Positions 45,501-57,397 of a DNA stretch of 64,000 nt are shown piece after piece. This DNA is from Phanerodontia chrysosporium (taxonomy: Eukaryota > Basidiomycota > Agaricomycetes > Polyporales > Phanerochaetaceae): contig MJGA01000039.1 in the NCBI GenBank assembly GCA_001910725.1, forward strand, positions 62,001-126,000, in the 5' to 3' direction. The position numbers and the translations under genes are program-made. Each line of letters opens with the position of its first letter. The stretch's first letter is position 1. A model generated the notes under the pieces. The model saw nothing but the letters and a program-made list of their open reading frames with translations. It ran no database searches and was not told the origin of the DNA.

Positions 45501-47923
45501 ATGGTACGCGTTTCTTGCTCTCTCAACTGCTACTTGTGCTCATTGAACTGTACGTAGACTGTATGCGTCGAATGCGGCGGGACGGTTATCGAGTACGACG
45601 CCGCCGCAGGCAATGGCTTCTGCGTGCAGTGCGGCACGGTAGTCGAGGAGAACACGATCGTGAATGAGGTGTGTCACGTTCACAACTGAAACCACTGTTG
45701 CTATAACGACATCTCTAGGTGACTTTCGGCGAGACTAGCACAGGTGCCGCCATGGTCCAAGGCAGTTTTGTAGCTCAAGGGGCTAGTATGTGCAAAGTCG
45801 TCGATTCTTGTGTTACACATCCTCATGTCGATATATGCAGCGCATGCTCGTATGGGAGGGCCGTTTGGGAACCGGGGAAGCAGCGAAAGTAGAGAGCAGA
45901 CGATTGCCAATGGTGCGTCCTATGAAACCTGCAGCTGTAAGGCTATATTGACGTCCTTCGAGCGACAAGGAAAATCGAACAGATATGTCAGCATTTTCGA
46001 CTCTCCGATGTGGTATCGCTAGCTGCAACTCGCTTGTACACACTCGCTTTAGAACACAAGTTCACTCGCGGTAGACGCAGCATGCATGTCGTCGCTGTGT
46101 GTGTCTATGTCGCATGTAGGCAGAAGGAGACTCGCAATTATATGCTGATTGACTTCTCTGATCTGCTACAAGTGAGTCACTATGGCTCTTGTTGTAGATT
46201 CTGCTAGCTAATCCTTCCCAGGTGAACGTTTTCGAACTCGGTCATACGTATCTCCAACTCGTCCGCACCCTCAACCTACGACTGCCGCCTATCGATCCTT
46301 CCCACCACATCTCCAGGTTCGCCGCTCTGCTCGAGTTCGGCGACGAAACACCCCGTGTAGCCGTAGACGCAACACGACTCGTCGCTCGTATGGATCGCGA
46401 CTGGCTTGCCGAGGACGGCGGCCATCCGGCATCTGCGGCGCCGCCCTTTTACTCGCCGCACGCATGAACAACTTTCGCCGAAGCGTCGCGGAGATTGTTC
46501 AGGTCGTCAAAATCGCCGACACGACTGTGCGGAAGCGCCTCGAGGAGTTTCGGAAGACAGGAAGCGCGGCGCTGAGCGTGGGCGACTTCCGGAGTGTCTG
46601 GCTGGAAGAGGAGGCCGAGCCGCCAGCATTCATCCGGGGCCGGGAGAAGGAGGAGCGGGAACGGGACGAGCGGGAAGGCGGGGTGACAGCGACGGAGAAG
46701 AGCAAGGGGAAAGGAAAGGGAAAGAAGAAGAAGCGAAAGCGGGACGAAGGTGAAGACGAGGACGGGGAAGACGTCGAGATGCCTCCATGGACTCAGGCGA
46801 CCGATGCGACCCTCGTAAACTCCCAGTCCACCCAGCCTCCACCACCTCAGGTGGCGATCGATCCCTCTCTTTTCAACGAAGGCATTCTCGCTGGGACGAA
46901 TCAGCAACCATTGTTTCTGCCGGAATACTCGCCAGAGCTAGAGACTGCCATCCCCCGGACAGTACCGCCCGGACGCTGGTGGATGAGCCACCAGAAAAGC
47001 TATCACCGCAGAAGGACGACCCTCTCCGACCGCCCTCGCCGATAGAGGCCTCACTTGATGCAGCGCTGACCGAAGAGGTCTCTTCTTTCCTCGAGAACGC
47101 CAAAGGGGCCAAGCTCGCCGAGGCGCTCGATGACGCCGCCGCCCAGCGCGCTGCAGGAAAAACTACCGTCGAAGAACTCGAAGGTCTTGACGAAGAAGAG
47201 CTTGACGCATTTATCCTCACCGAAGAGGAGGTGAAGCTCAAGGAAAGGGTATGGGTGGAGATGAACCGGGATTACCTCGAGAACCTCGCAGGTATGTTGT
47301 TTACAGAAAGCTTTGTTACAGGATGCTTGCTTCGTGCAACGGTTCTGACCTCTCGCTTCGCAGCCAAAGCCGAGTTAGAGCAAATGGGCGGGGACGCGCA
47401 AGACAAGAAAAAGCGGAAGGTTCGTATCCCGAGCGCGCCTTTCTTTTCCTTCATTTTCTGACCCCCCTTCTCGGGATAAACTCAGAAGCGGAAGACCGGG
47501 CATACGAAACCGCGTGACGCGTCGACGCCGCACGGCGCGACAGCCGCTGAGAGCGTGAAAAACCTGATCAAGAAGAACCCGCGCTATAGCAAGCGTATCA
47601 ACTACGACGCGCTGCGCGACCTCTTCGACGGGAACACTCCGGGGACGCACGCGGACGAGAAGATCGAGCAGGATGCGGACCTCTGGCACATGGACAAGGA
47701 CGACGAGGAGGCGGGGGTGCTCATTGAGGAGGGCGGCGGTGGCGTCGGCATGGCGCCCACACCACAGGCGGGGCCGAGCAAGGCTGCAGCCGCTGCGACG
47801 ACCGATACTGAGGCAGCGGACGATGAAGATGCTGGAGGCGACGTGGACGAAGACATGTACGGATATGCGGACGAGAAGATCGAGGACTATGGGGACTGGG
47901 ATGCGTACGAGCAGGAAGTATGA
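45501..47923 (+). CDS. BRF1: BRF1, TFIIB-related subunit of RNA polymerase III factor TFIIIB
   Basis: Helps recruit RNA polymerase III to tRNA and 5S genes. The first coding exon appears to be the ATG alone (45501-45503). Further exons are 45558-45668, 45710-45785, 45841-45912, 45963-46171, 46222-47291, 47364-47419 and 47486-47923. The zinc ribbon has VCVECGGTVIEYD and GFCVQCGTVVEEN (CxxC pairs). HARMGGPFGNRGSSESREQ follows. The two cyclin repeats include SLAATRLYTLALEHKFTRG, VYVACRQKETRNYMLIDFSD, VNVFELGHTYLQLVRTLNL and MNNFRRSVAEIVQVVKIADT. The tail is acidic and Lys-rich, with KNLIKKNPRYSKRINYDALR near the end. One-base frame breaks lie near 46410 and in the C run at 46952-46956. As the gene is essential in yeasts, these are probably sequencing errors. 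Confidence 0.9.
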
Positions 47924-48118
47924 GCGAGGTCCGTGTCATTACCCGGGATGTTAAGGTTATGTGGTCTTTATCCGTATACCCGGTATGCTGGTGACGGTGT
48001 TCAAGCAATGCACTGTACAACATCATTTCCCTTCGAGCTTCAATCATTAGTGCTCAGTTGAAGGGCATATTTCGATGCAACTATGGAAGTTATCCATGTT
48101 AGATTGTTCACTACAGCC
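47924..48118. other. Short gap between convergent genes
   Basis: Holds the 3' ends of BRF1 and the minus-strand LRR-like gene. No other feature is seen. Confidence 0.5.
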
Positions 48119-49484
48119 CTACAGCATCATGCCAGAATAAGGAATCGGCATCTCGATGATTGACATGTCAGGCGGGTCGTCCGAGGGCTCGAACAGCGGC
48201 TGCACAGATCCGTCTCGCAGCTGCGCGAGCCGGAGCGCGACGGCCCGCCACTGCTCAGCAACCTCGGCCTGCGACCACGGCGCAAACGGGGGAGCGCCGG
48301 AGTCGCCCGAAACGTCGACGGCACAACCAGCAGGGAGCACGCGGAAGAGAAACTCTGCGACGAGCACGGGCCGGTGTATGCGGTCGTTTGGGAGGGGGAT
48401 GCGGAGGCGTCTGAGGCGCGCAAAGGGCGTGACCGTGCGCAGCACCGACCGCGCGCTGTCGAGGTCGAGCCGCACGGAGATACACATGTCCGTGAGCGCG
48501 GGACAGCGCGCGGCGAAGAACGCGAGCGCGGTGTCGAGAGTGAGCCGTGGTGCGTGTGTGCTGATGTCGAGCTGCTCGAGCGTCGCGAGCGCGGGCCAGG
48601 GCGCGAGGCGGTCGAGGTCGTGCGTCGTGAACACGAGAGTTGGCGTGCGCAACCGGAGCGTGCGCAGGCTGCGGAATTGTGCCAGGGCGTCGAGGTGCGT
48701 GATCCAGGTGAGCGTCGGCGGCGGGTGGTGCGGCGCAGGGCATACCGTGAAGTCGAGGCTGGCCACGTCGGGCCACAGGGCCGACGCGAGCAGCACGAAG
48801 GTCGTGACGTCGTCGCCGTCAGGGCTGTAGTCCATTGCGCCGACGCGGAGGTTGCGGACGCACAGCCGTGCTCGGCAGCCAGAGGCAGGAACTTCCAGAT
48901 CACGTCCAAGCGCATCCGAGGGCCAGCCAGCGTGAGGTCGAAGGAGCACGTCTCCTGGTCAGGTTCTTCGGCGATCTTGAGGGCGATTTCATGGAGCGGT
49001 GGACAGGTTGGGAGCTAGCAATTGCAGCAAGTGAAGAATCAAGAACTGTGATGCATAGCTCTTCTAGATTGTGCAGCTTTTGAAGAGAAGGACCGCAGCC
49101 GAGGTTGTCGTCGATTCCGCGACGGGTTGGGGGCACCATACGAGGACTCTGACACTCTCGAGGTTTGGGGCGTAAGTTGTCAAATTCTCGACCAGCACTA
49201 TAATTTGCTGTTCGTCTGAGATTTTACCACTGCATACGAAAATCCGGAGGCCGTCGTAGAGGAAGAACCTTGCTAGAGCGAGATACTGCGCGTCGCAAGA
49301 CAGAACGTTCAGTTGTGGAAGGATCTTGCCTGGAGTACGAAGGAGCATTGTGAGCACGTGCAGACATTGGCACACGCTTTTGATGAATGCGATGTCTTTT
49401 GTCTCGACCCAGTCGATCAACAGCGTTTGGCTGGTAGAAACGCGATCGCAGAAGTTCGAGAGGCCATGCGCAGAGACTCTGCAC
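48119..49484 (-). pseudogene. Decayed F-box/LRR-like gene
   Basis: The C-terminal 250 residues (48119-48870) are an open leucine-rich region: VRNLRVGAMDYSPDGDDV, LASALWPDVASLDFTV, FRSLRTLRLRTPTLVF, LATLEQLDIS, CPALTDMCISVRLDLD and FARLRRLRIPLP. This is the style of agaricomycete F-box proteins such as the genes at 50790 and 54983. Upstream (48870-49484) related pieces continue in other frames: LPQLNVLSCDAQYLALARFF, NLESVRVLVW, LHNLEELCITVLDSS and HEIALKIAEEPDQETCSF. I found no F-box start and at least three frame switches. It is probably a pseudogene, although single-base errors are common in this window. Confidence 0.5.
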
Positions 49485-49510
49485 GCAAATTCTAAAAAAT
49501 GTGCTGATAA

Positions 49511-49800
49511 TTAAGTAGCATCTGAGTTAAACGATACGGAGGTGCGCACCAAGGCGGCCGCGGAAGTCCCATCGAGTGCACTCTCCTGGAAGAACGGGAT
49601 TTCGCACAGTAAGTCGTCGATGCTAAACACGACCTGTTGTGACGGGTCTGTAGGCGAGAACGATTGCTCGAGGCAGAGTTTGAGTCGTTCATTGAAGGCT
49701 CTCCTGTGAAAAGGTTGGAAGTGGAGAAGGAGGAACATCGTCGAACTTTCGTGTGGCCGGACGATGACAAAGGCTTTAAAAGACACTGAACGTCGCGTCT
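49511..49800 (-). other. Possible exon of an unrecognised gene
   Basis: After a CCCATAG acceptor at about 49801 a frame runs to a stop at 49511. It has protein-like composition: SFKAFVIVRPHESSTMFLLL, RRAFNERLKLCLEQSF and VFSIDDLLCEIPFFQESALD. No partner exon or family was found. It could be the 5' part of the decayed neighbour or a small independent gene. Confidence 0.25.
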
Positions 49801-50789
49801 ATGGGCAGGAAGCCAAAGCGTACCATGCACTAAGCCGCTCTCTCGTATCCGCATTTCCGCATATCCTTTTTTCTGGTGCTCAAGGCGCGCTGCATCGGCT
49901 GCAGAATCCTTGTGCGTACAATGGCGACTCGGATGGCACAGGCAGGAGACGAGACGATGTGCCGCCATGGTGAAGATAACTGAGGAGTCAACACTGAGTC
50001 TTGTTGCCTCAATATTGTAAGGGTAGAGAGATGCTTTCTCGTCGGAGCAAGGAAGGGCAAACATCGAGGTGGACGTCGAGGATCAGCAAGATTTACCGTC
50101 TCTGCTTGTCCTTGATCACCGATGAGAGACCGGTCCCCACACAGACGCCCAGGTACCTCGGTCCCGAATCACGCGCTTATCAGTGATCGGGCACCCGAGA
50201 CCTCGGCGTCGGGCTTGTCTCCCCTCCACTTGGTCGCCGAGCCCGGTCTCGAGCAAATTGGCCGTACAAAACGCGCCGGCTGACTGTCGGCGAGCGAGGT
50301 GACTGCAGACCATGACGACCGCAGAAGTGGATGGCAGGTGAGTGAACAGGCGTAATGACCGCCGCGAATGTGTCGACGTGGCCAGGGAGGCATTGAATCA
50401 GCGGCTTGCTGGCGGCCAGCGGTGTCGACGAACGTCTGAGATATATGACGCAGAAAAGAAGATAACTGTGCCTGCATCTGCGCGGAAGGCAAAGCGCACT
50501 GTCGAGCGACGCTAGACACGTCGAACGGTCGTTCGCTGTCCCGCACAATGCCATACGTACGGAACAGACCATGGAAACGCCGTTTATTCATCCATCCGAA
50601 CACGGGTATACAGGCAACAGACGCAGAAGAACATCGCTAAGGTGCGGCCTGGTAGCTTATCACTCGCTCACGGTAGCCGGGATGCCTCGTCTTCCACCGC
50701 CCTGAATCAGTCCATCCCGAGAACGCTCGCCCGAACACTAGCGAATACTCCCCCACAAAACCATCACACTGATCGTAAGCCAACCAGCC
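49801..50789. other. Intergenic stretch
   Basis: No gene is supported. Only short frames on both strands. Confidence 0.45.
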
Positions 50790-52547
50790 CTAATTCTCAT
50801 CCCCATCCCTCATCCTAAGCTTCACGACCTCATCTTCGAGCTCCACGTCATCAGCGCGTAGCGCCGTCCGCACCCTCACCCGCTCGTCCGCACGGGCACG
50901 CACGAGGATGGGCACGAGGCGTCCGACGTCGTTCCAGCGCGCCCACCACTCGGCAATGCACAGGCGGCGCTCATCGACGACGCCCGCGCGGTCGAGCGCG
51001 ATGCCGAATGCGTCCGGCCAGCGCACGCCCGCGGAGACAGCACAGTGCGCGGGGAGCAGCGCGCTGAGGAAGAGCGCGGCGGGCGCGGCGGCGCGCAGGG
51101 GCGAGCTCCCGAGCGCGAGCGTGTGCAGCTCGCGGAACGCGGGAGCGGGGCGTGTGCGGCCGGGAGTGTCGCCGCGTCGCCGTCGAGGTGCAGCGCGAGA
51201 CTGCGCAGGCGCGGCAGGTGCTCGGCGAGCGGGCGCAGCGCGTGCAGCGTCAGGCGTGGCGGCGTGGGCTCCGGTATGGCGTCGCTGTGGAGATGCAGGA
51301 CTTTGAGGGCGGGCCAGCACGGCGCGAGCATGGCAATGTCGGCGTCGGTGAGATTGAGCTCGTAGTCCCAGCGGAGCTCGAGCGTCTGCAGGTTCGTGCA
51401 GGCTGTGAGAGGGCGTAATGTTTCGAGGGACGGCCGCTCATGTGGTTCCGGCGGCGAGGCGCGGATGGGCGAGTGTGGGCCGAGCATGAAGTCTATGCTA
51501 AGCGTGGTGACTCGGTGGCACCTCTGGGTGACCGTGTCGAAGAGCGCCTGCAGCACCGGCGGGCTGGGTATGGCGAGGACGTGGAGGTGAAGCAACATGA
51601 CGTGTACCGGCGCCGAAGGCTGTTGAAGGAGGCGCGTCGCATTTTGGACATGTGCCGCGAACGAGAGTGAACTCAGAGAAGGGAAGCTTCCTGGATCGAA
51701 GTCAACTTGGATTTCTTGGACATCAGCCCTGTCGCCGACCCCACCCTCTACGGGCGATGCGAGCTCTATGCACTCGAGCTCAGGTGCGCTCGCAAGGACA
51801 GAGAGGAGGGTGCCAGTAAGGAAGTATAATGGGACGACGATATGTCGTAGATTGCAGAGCTGGCGACAGAGTTTTGACAGGTCGTTCTCGAGCACACGCA
51901 TCGCGTGGCGGGAACGGATCTCGAGCCTGGTCAGGTTCGGCGCTTTGCGCACGACACCGTCAACATAAGAACTCAATGGACGTTCTGCTGAGGCAATAGC
52001 ATCGAAAGCCAGATGTCGCAGGCCTGGGTAAAGGAACAATAGGAAACGCTGGATGCAATTTGGTGTGCCAGTCGTGGTGAACGAAGCCGAAACGAGATTG
52101 GGCAGGATCTCTTGTCGTGGGCACGTTCGTTCGAGCTCTGTGAACACACTAGGATCCCATGGGTGGTAACGATGTCGCCGATCATCAAGGTCGATAACTC
52201 GAATACGGTACGCATATCTGTCGGCTCGGGCCCAGTCGCTGCTGCCCAGTGGGCCGATGAACTTCTAGACAGCACGGTGAGGTCGACCGATGACGAGTGA
52301 GGGCACAACATACGACGAATGCCGTGGTCTTGCGGGTGGAACGCCGCTGTGGCGCCGTGAGCGGTGCGAGCAACGCAAGGAACGGACGGAGGTCGTCGAG
52401 CGTGTGCCATAGCGCGGCGAGCGCAGGGTCCGTCCAGAGGCGGCACACGCGGGCGGCGCGCGCGAGGCTGCGCGCGCCGAGGTGTGCACACACGAGCGCG
52501 ACGAGCTCTGCGACGAGCAGCGGGTTCGCCGCGTGTGCGCTGGCCAT
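50790..52547 (-). CDS. F-box/LRR-like protein
   Basis: Exon 1 (52547-52314, 78 codons) holds an F-box-like region: ANPLLVAELVALVCAHLG, SLARAARVCRLWTDPALAAL and WHTLDDLRPFLALLAPL. Exon 2 begins at 52264 after a 49-bp GTATGT...TCTAG intron: KFIGPLGSSDWARADRYAYR, then leucine-rich segments RQEILPNLVSASF, FLLFLYPGLRHLAFDAI, VRKAPNLTRLEIRS, LCRQLCNLRHIVVPLYFLTG and LAPCWPALKVLHLHSDAI. The last 130 residues (FRELHTLALGSSPLRAAAPA, WPDAFGIALDRAGVVDERRL) require one frame shift near 51165. The layout matches the gene at 54983, including the SPLRA..AALFLS and WPD.F end, so the two are paralogues in opposite orientation. Probably a substrate adaptor of an SCF ubiquitin ligase. The target is unknown. Confidence 0.78.
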
Positions 52548-53233
52548 CGCGGCCGTTCGAGGGGAGAGGGTGCGGGGCTGCGGCTGCCCGTGCGAGCGCC
52601 GTCCGTTTTTATCGCGGGTTCGCAGGCCCTGGGCGCCGCGGAGCCGCAAGCAATGTGGCTCCTGATGGAAGGCGGTCCTGGGCCCGCCTTCGGGTATGCA
52701 GGGTTTTGCAGCGCGGCGGACATGCGTCCGGCTGCAGGCTGCGCCAGGACGCCCGCGAGGGTGGCGGATTTGCCGTCAGAACAGCAGAATTTCTGCGGCC
52801 CACGACCTGCGAGCTGAAGATACACTCTGCGAGCTGCGTCGCGGGTACAACAGCGAGCGAGACTGGCCGTTACATGGTAGCCATTGGTCATTGTTGTGGG
52901 CACCGAGAGGGACGGTTCCCAGGCGGCTGCGCTGGTCAAGAGGCGGCGGCAGGTGACCAGACCGGCTATCCTCGGCTATTCAGTTCGCACGCATGTTCAC
53001 CGAGCCGGTGTCTTCTACACGTACGGTGGCGTCCAGGGCCGTTTTGGGGGGTCCGCACGCATTGCCACACCCAAAATTGCATCCAATGAACGTCTTCGCA
53101 CAGAGGGGGAATGCCCAGACTAGCCGGAAAAAATACATCGGGAAAGGTGACGGAAAAAAACCAACGGAAAATACGACATGATGACCAGATAGGGACATAT
53201 GCAAGAATCAAAGCAGCGGACTGATGGACGAGA
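52548..53233. other. Intergenic stretch
   Basis: No gene is supported. Probably the promoter of the F-box gene and the 3' end of the membrane-protein gene. Confidence 0.5.
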
Positions 53234-54250
53234 TCATACAGAGTTCTCCTTCCTTCGCGGGGATAAGGAGCGCTCCATACCAAGCTTTGTGCCCTTCCTC
53301 GGCAGTTCTGGGCGCAGGCGAACAGCATTTGAGATGTCGCCGAGGGCAGAGACGAGTTTCTTCATCGAACTCTTCTTCTTCACTTGTTTCGGAGTACTTA
53401 TCACCACTGGGGCCGTGGATGCGATTTCCTCCCTGGGTGCATTCCAAGACATGGGCGGAACGCGAAGTAGCGTATCATCCGCGGTACTAGAGCCGACGCT
53501 CGAGGATGCCGAGACGCATGGACGCAGATGCGGAGCGTAGTCCTCAACGACGATGTCCGGAGAAGAGCCGCGAGACTGGATAACTTCGACAATCTTGGTT
53601 TGCGGTGGATGATACGCGGAGGCTGGCAGCTCATATGCCGCAGGCGGCGTCGTTACAACGGGAGAGTCGACGCTGGAGTCAACAGAGGCATCTTCTGAAC
53701 AGCTCTGAGGGGACCTGGGACTCTTGAGGGCAGCTTGACGAGCGGCAAGCGGGAGGTCGTCATCGTCCTCTTCGGCGATTGTGACTGTATGGCGGATGTG
53801 CTAGTGCGTCGTCAGCACGCAGTAACGAGTGCATTCAGGGCGACTCACCACGCCGCCAGCGACACCCATCGCATGCAGACTCGCGCGCCAGGAGTGACCA
53901 ACGTGCTCCGCAAAAGCGCCCTGTCCCTTGTCTGGGTCCTCAAGGTCGTACACAGGGAGCTGGAACAGCGGCGAGAGGATCATACGGCGTGGCGCCCGTG
54001 CGGCGCCCTCGACCTTCGCGGGCAGGACGAGTTCGCGTGGCGGGTGCGCCGCGAGGCTTGCGCGCTGCTCTTCTGCGGCAAGATGCTGGCGGCGAGTGCG
54101 CCCGACGACGAGGAAACAGACGTAGGCGACAGCGCCGAGGACCACGAGCCCGCCAGCCGCGAGGGCAAAGCCGAAGACGGCCGTGTTGATCTTGACGTCG
54201 AGCGCGTCTTGCTGAGCAGCTGCGCCGGCGGGCAGGGAGGACGGGGCCAT
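53234..54250 (-). CDS. Single-pass membrane protein with Ser/Pro-rich cytoplasmic tail
   Basis: Two exons, 54250-53849 and 53800-53234, join in phase across a 48-bp GTGAGT...ACTAG intron and give 322 residues with no frame break. Residues 1-20 are short and Ala/Gln-rich. Residues 22-48 form one strong hydrophobic segment (AVFGFALAAGGLVVLGAVAY then VCFLVVG), followed by RTRR, which predicts a cytoplasmic C-terminus. The rest is largely disordered: EEDDDDLPLAA, Ser/Pro-rich stretches, a KQVKKKSSMKKL basic patch and a basic end. The layout resembles fungal mid-length type I or III membrane proteins of unknown role. I cannot name a family. The full-length open frame and normal codon use support a functional gene. 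Confidence 0.72.
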
Positions 54251-54982
54251 AGCGCGGACGTCTTCTAGAGGGCTGTTCGTGAAGTGTACCTGGAGACCAA
54301 GATCTTGTGCCCCATCGTTTTATAGACTGCTCGGAAGCCAGCCTCCTGTCAGCCAGAACCTCGCCTTCTGTTGTGGAGAGCACTGGCAAATGCGTGCAGA
54401 CAATTTGGAAACGAGAGGTGTCGGTCATTTTTCGTATAATGAAGCGCAATTTCTGCTGGGCGAAAGACACGGCTGTGCAAAGACATGACGGTGCAGAGTT
54501 GATGCAGAGTCGAAGTCTATTCTTACCGTCTATGAGCAAGTAACACCAGTTGCTATGCAGGCGCTTGTCTGCTAAGCTGATATCAATGACTTCGGCTTAC
54601 GTTCTACCAAGCGTTCTACTTACGCTGCTTCAGATCATGGTTAGGGTTAGCGCCACCAGGCCCCGGCTGCCTTCGCCGGTGCATAGCATCCCTCATCTCG
54701 ACCTGAGAGATACGAAAGGACTCGGCTCTACTTGAACGTTGCAGTACGATCAGTCAAGACTGATCCTTTGTTACGAAATAGTGCGGCGTGCATAGAGGAG
54801 TGACTCGCCGATACGTGACCTCATGTTGCCCATTTCTGCCGGCGTCACAAGGGCACCTGTCACGACGACACTCCTTGTCCGACACCGTCCACCATCGCGC
54901 GCTTGGCCCCCCACGTCTCGCCTCTTGCGACGAGCAGAAGTAGTCCACGCTCTACAAAACACCTCCTCCAGGGCTCTTGCAT
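54251..54982. other. Intergenic stretch between divergent genes
   Basis: Contains copy 4 of the telomere-like repeat at 54641-54660. It should hold the promoters of the membrane-protein and F-box genes. No gene is seen. Confidence 0.5.
54641..54660 (+). repeat. Telomere-like motif of a dispersed repeat, copy 4
   Basis: TTAGGGTTAGCGCCACCAGG, the same junction as in the other three copies. A weaker GCATAGCAT similarity follows at about 54682. Confidence 0.6.
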
Positions 54983-56776
54983 ATGGCTTCCTCCTTTTCC
55001 AGCTTCGGCACGACGACGCAGCAGAGAGTACTCGACATTCCGGAAATATTGGAACTCATATTCTCGTTCCTGGACCACCAATCCAACGCGAACAACGTGA
55101 CGGTCAGCAAGAGATGGTCCGAAATCGCATTGAATATCATCTGGCGAGAGGTGGCGGATATACACAGGCTGTTCAGTCTGCTCGCCCCGATGCAGCTTCA
55201 GCCACTGTCATTGCATGATAGGGACTGCAAGGATTACTACGTACGTTATTTGCATCTATACTACATCACGACCTCATCTCCTCTAGACTTTTACGCGGAC
55301 ATTGGATGTCAGCGATTGGGAACGCTTCGGGCGATATGCGCGTCGAATACGCGCGCTGCACCTTGACGAACACAAGGCCAAGGCACTCGTCGCACGCGAG
55401 GCCTTCGACGAGATCTCACGCACCCGTGTTTCTCTCAACATCCTCCCAACCTGAAGGAGTTGACATGGGTTACCTGCAGCGTCGATCGCATGCGTCTGTC
55501 TCTCATGTTCCAGCACGAAAACATTCACGACTTCGCTGTCTACATCCACCGCTTCCCCACGTACCCCATCTCCACGTTCTTCAAGGAAGTCCTCTTGCGT
55601 ATGCCGCGTCTCCGTAACCTGGACTTACGCTTCCACTTCCCCGCGAGCGAAGCTGAAACCGACCTCGTCGATCTCTTCCTTGGTTTACCGCGCCTGAAGA
55701 GGGTGACCATGCCACTGTACACTCTTACTCCCACTGTCATGGAAAAGCTCTCTGAGCTGAAGGAGCTGCAGAGTGTGCAATTCGAGTTCCGTGGTGAGCA
55801 AGGCCGTGGCAAGATCGAGGACGTATCGCAGTTCGAGCCCCAGTTGCACGAAGGCGCCTTCCCAGCTCTGGCCGACCTCTCACTGAGCGTCAAGGTGCCT
55901 GACATTACCCGTTTTCTGCGCGGCAGCTTCGCCCCTATCAATCTAACCTCGCTATACGTGCACGCGCTCTCACCCGCATCGCCCGACGACGTTCACGATT
56001 TCCTGAATGCCGTCACCGAAAACTGCCAACTGCTCCGCCGACTCTACCTGGATTTCTTCACGTCAGAAGACATCCGCACGGACCTCGAGATGCCGACGCT
56101 CACATGGCAGACGCTGCGGCCGGTCATCTACTGCGCGAACCTCGTCGAGTTCGAGGTGCGCTGGGACAAGCCGTTCGACCTGACGCAGGCCGACATCGAG
56201 GAGCTCGCGTCCAAGTGGCCGTCGATCGAGACGCTCATGCTGAACTGCGAGCCGATGCTCGTCTCGTCGGTGCCCGCGCTCGACCTGCGCGCGCTCGTGC
56301 CGTTCGCGTGGCACTGCCCGCGGCTGCTCGAGCTCGGGCTGTACCTCAACGGCGACGCGGCCGTCGACGGGGGCGCGCTCGCGGTGACGCCGTTCGCGGC
56401 GCTCACGCGGCTCTGCCTGGGGAACTCGCCGCTGCGCGCGAGCGGGCCTGCGGCGCTGTTCCTGAGCCGCCTGTGCCCGCTCGGGTGCGAGGTCATCGCG
56501 GGCGTGACGTGGCCGGACGGGTTCGCGATCCGCGAGGACGTCATCGACACCGCGGCGCTCGACCGCCTCAACGCCGACGCGACGGCGTGGTTCGACCACT
56601 GGAAGGAGGTCGGCCGCACGCTCCCGCTGCTCATCCGCCTCCGCATCGAGGAGCGCGAGCGCCGTGCTGCGATGGAGCATGAGCTCGAGGAGTACAGGGC
56701 GAAGGCGCGCGCGTGGGCCGAGCAGGCAAATGTCACTCCCTCGGGGGAAAGGGATGGTCAGTGCGTTGTGGCATGA
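54983..56776 (+). CDS. F-box/LRR-like protein
   Basis: Exon 1 (54983-55240, 86 codons) has an F-box: VLDIPEILELIFSFLDHQS, NVTVSKRWSEIALNIIWREV and HRLFSLLAPMQ. A 46-bp GTACGT...TCTAG intron leads to exon 2 at 55287: TLDVSDWERFGRYARRIRAL, then leucine-rich repeats NLKELTWVTCSVDRMRLSLM, MPRLRNLDLRFHFP, LFLGLPRLKRVTMPLYTLTP, FPALADLSLSVKVPDITRFL, LRRLYLDFFTSEDIRTDLEM, ANLVEFEVRWDKPFDLTQAD and WPSIETLMLNCEP. One base appears to be missing in the C run at 55445-55447 (LNILPNLKEL spans it). About 580 residues. It should act as a substrate adaptor of SCF ubiquitin ligases. The paralogue at 50790-52547 lies in opposite orientation. The C-terminus has a short coiled-coil-like EERERRAAMEHELEEYRAK. Confidence 0.85.
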
Positions 56777-57397
56777 TGAACTCGGGACTGGGGACTCGGG
56801 CTTGGTTGGATTGCTCTCTCGTCTTGCTCTCTTGTTGTACGATCTGTCTTCCGCTCTTGCATTGTGTTGTATAAATTCCAGAAAATCGACCTTCGTCTGC
56901 GCCGGGCCTGCTGTTCGTCGTTCACAGGATTCCTACAACAGCCGCTTTGGACTGGATTCGACGAGAATATATTGGTGTGTTCCATAGTCCTTTCTCGTCG
57001 CATGACACTGAGTGCTTTTCGTGTTCAGTCATACAATTCAACGACTCTGTCTCACGAATACGAATAAGACCGGATACATACCGCAGGCAACGATACTAGG
57101 CAAAGGCCGTCGTGGGTCTTCGACAGATATATAGACTATCCTCTCTGAGAATTCAGATTGATGCGTTCGTCTCCCAGCCTCGCCACCGTTGTGGTCATGC
57201 TTCTCATGAAGTACACTCGCTGCACATAGTGGTCTGGATGCCGTAATTTGAAACGAGGATGCTCGCTGCGCGCCACGAGGCGGGCATGTCTCATCTGGCG
57301 CTTCCAAGCTCTCCCCCGCCTCGCGTTGTCTCACCACGTACATCCTGCTGGTACGGCGACGCACCGCCAAACCATTGTCTTCCCAAGTTTTTCTGCA
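56777..57397. other. Intergenic stretch
   Basis: No gene is seen. It contains the 3' end of the F-box gene and the probable promoter of the TPR gene. Confidence 0.5.
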
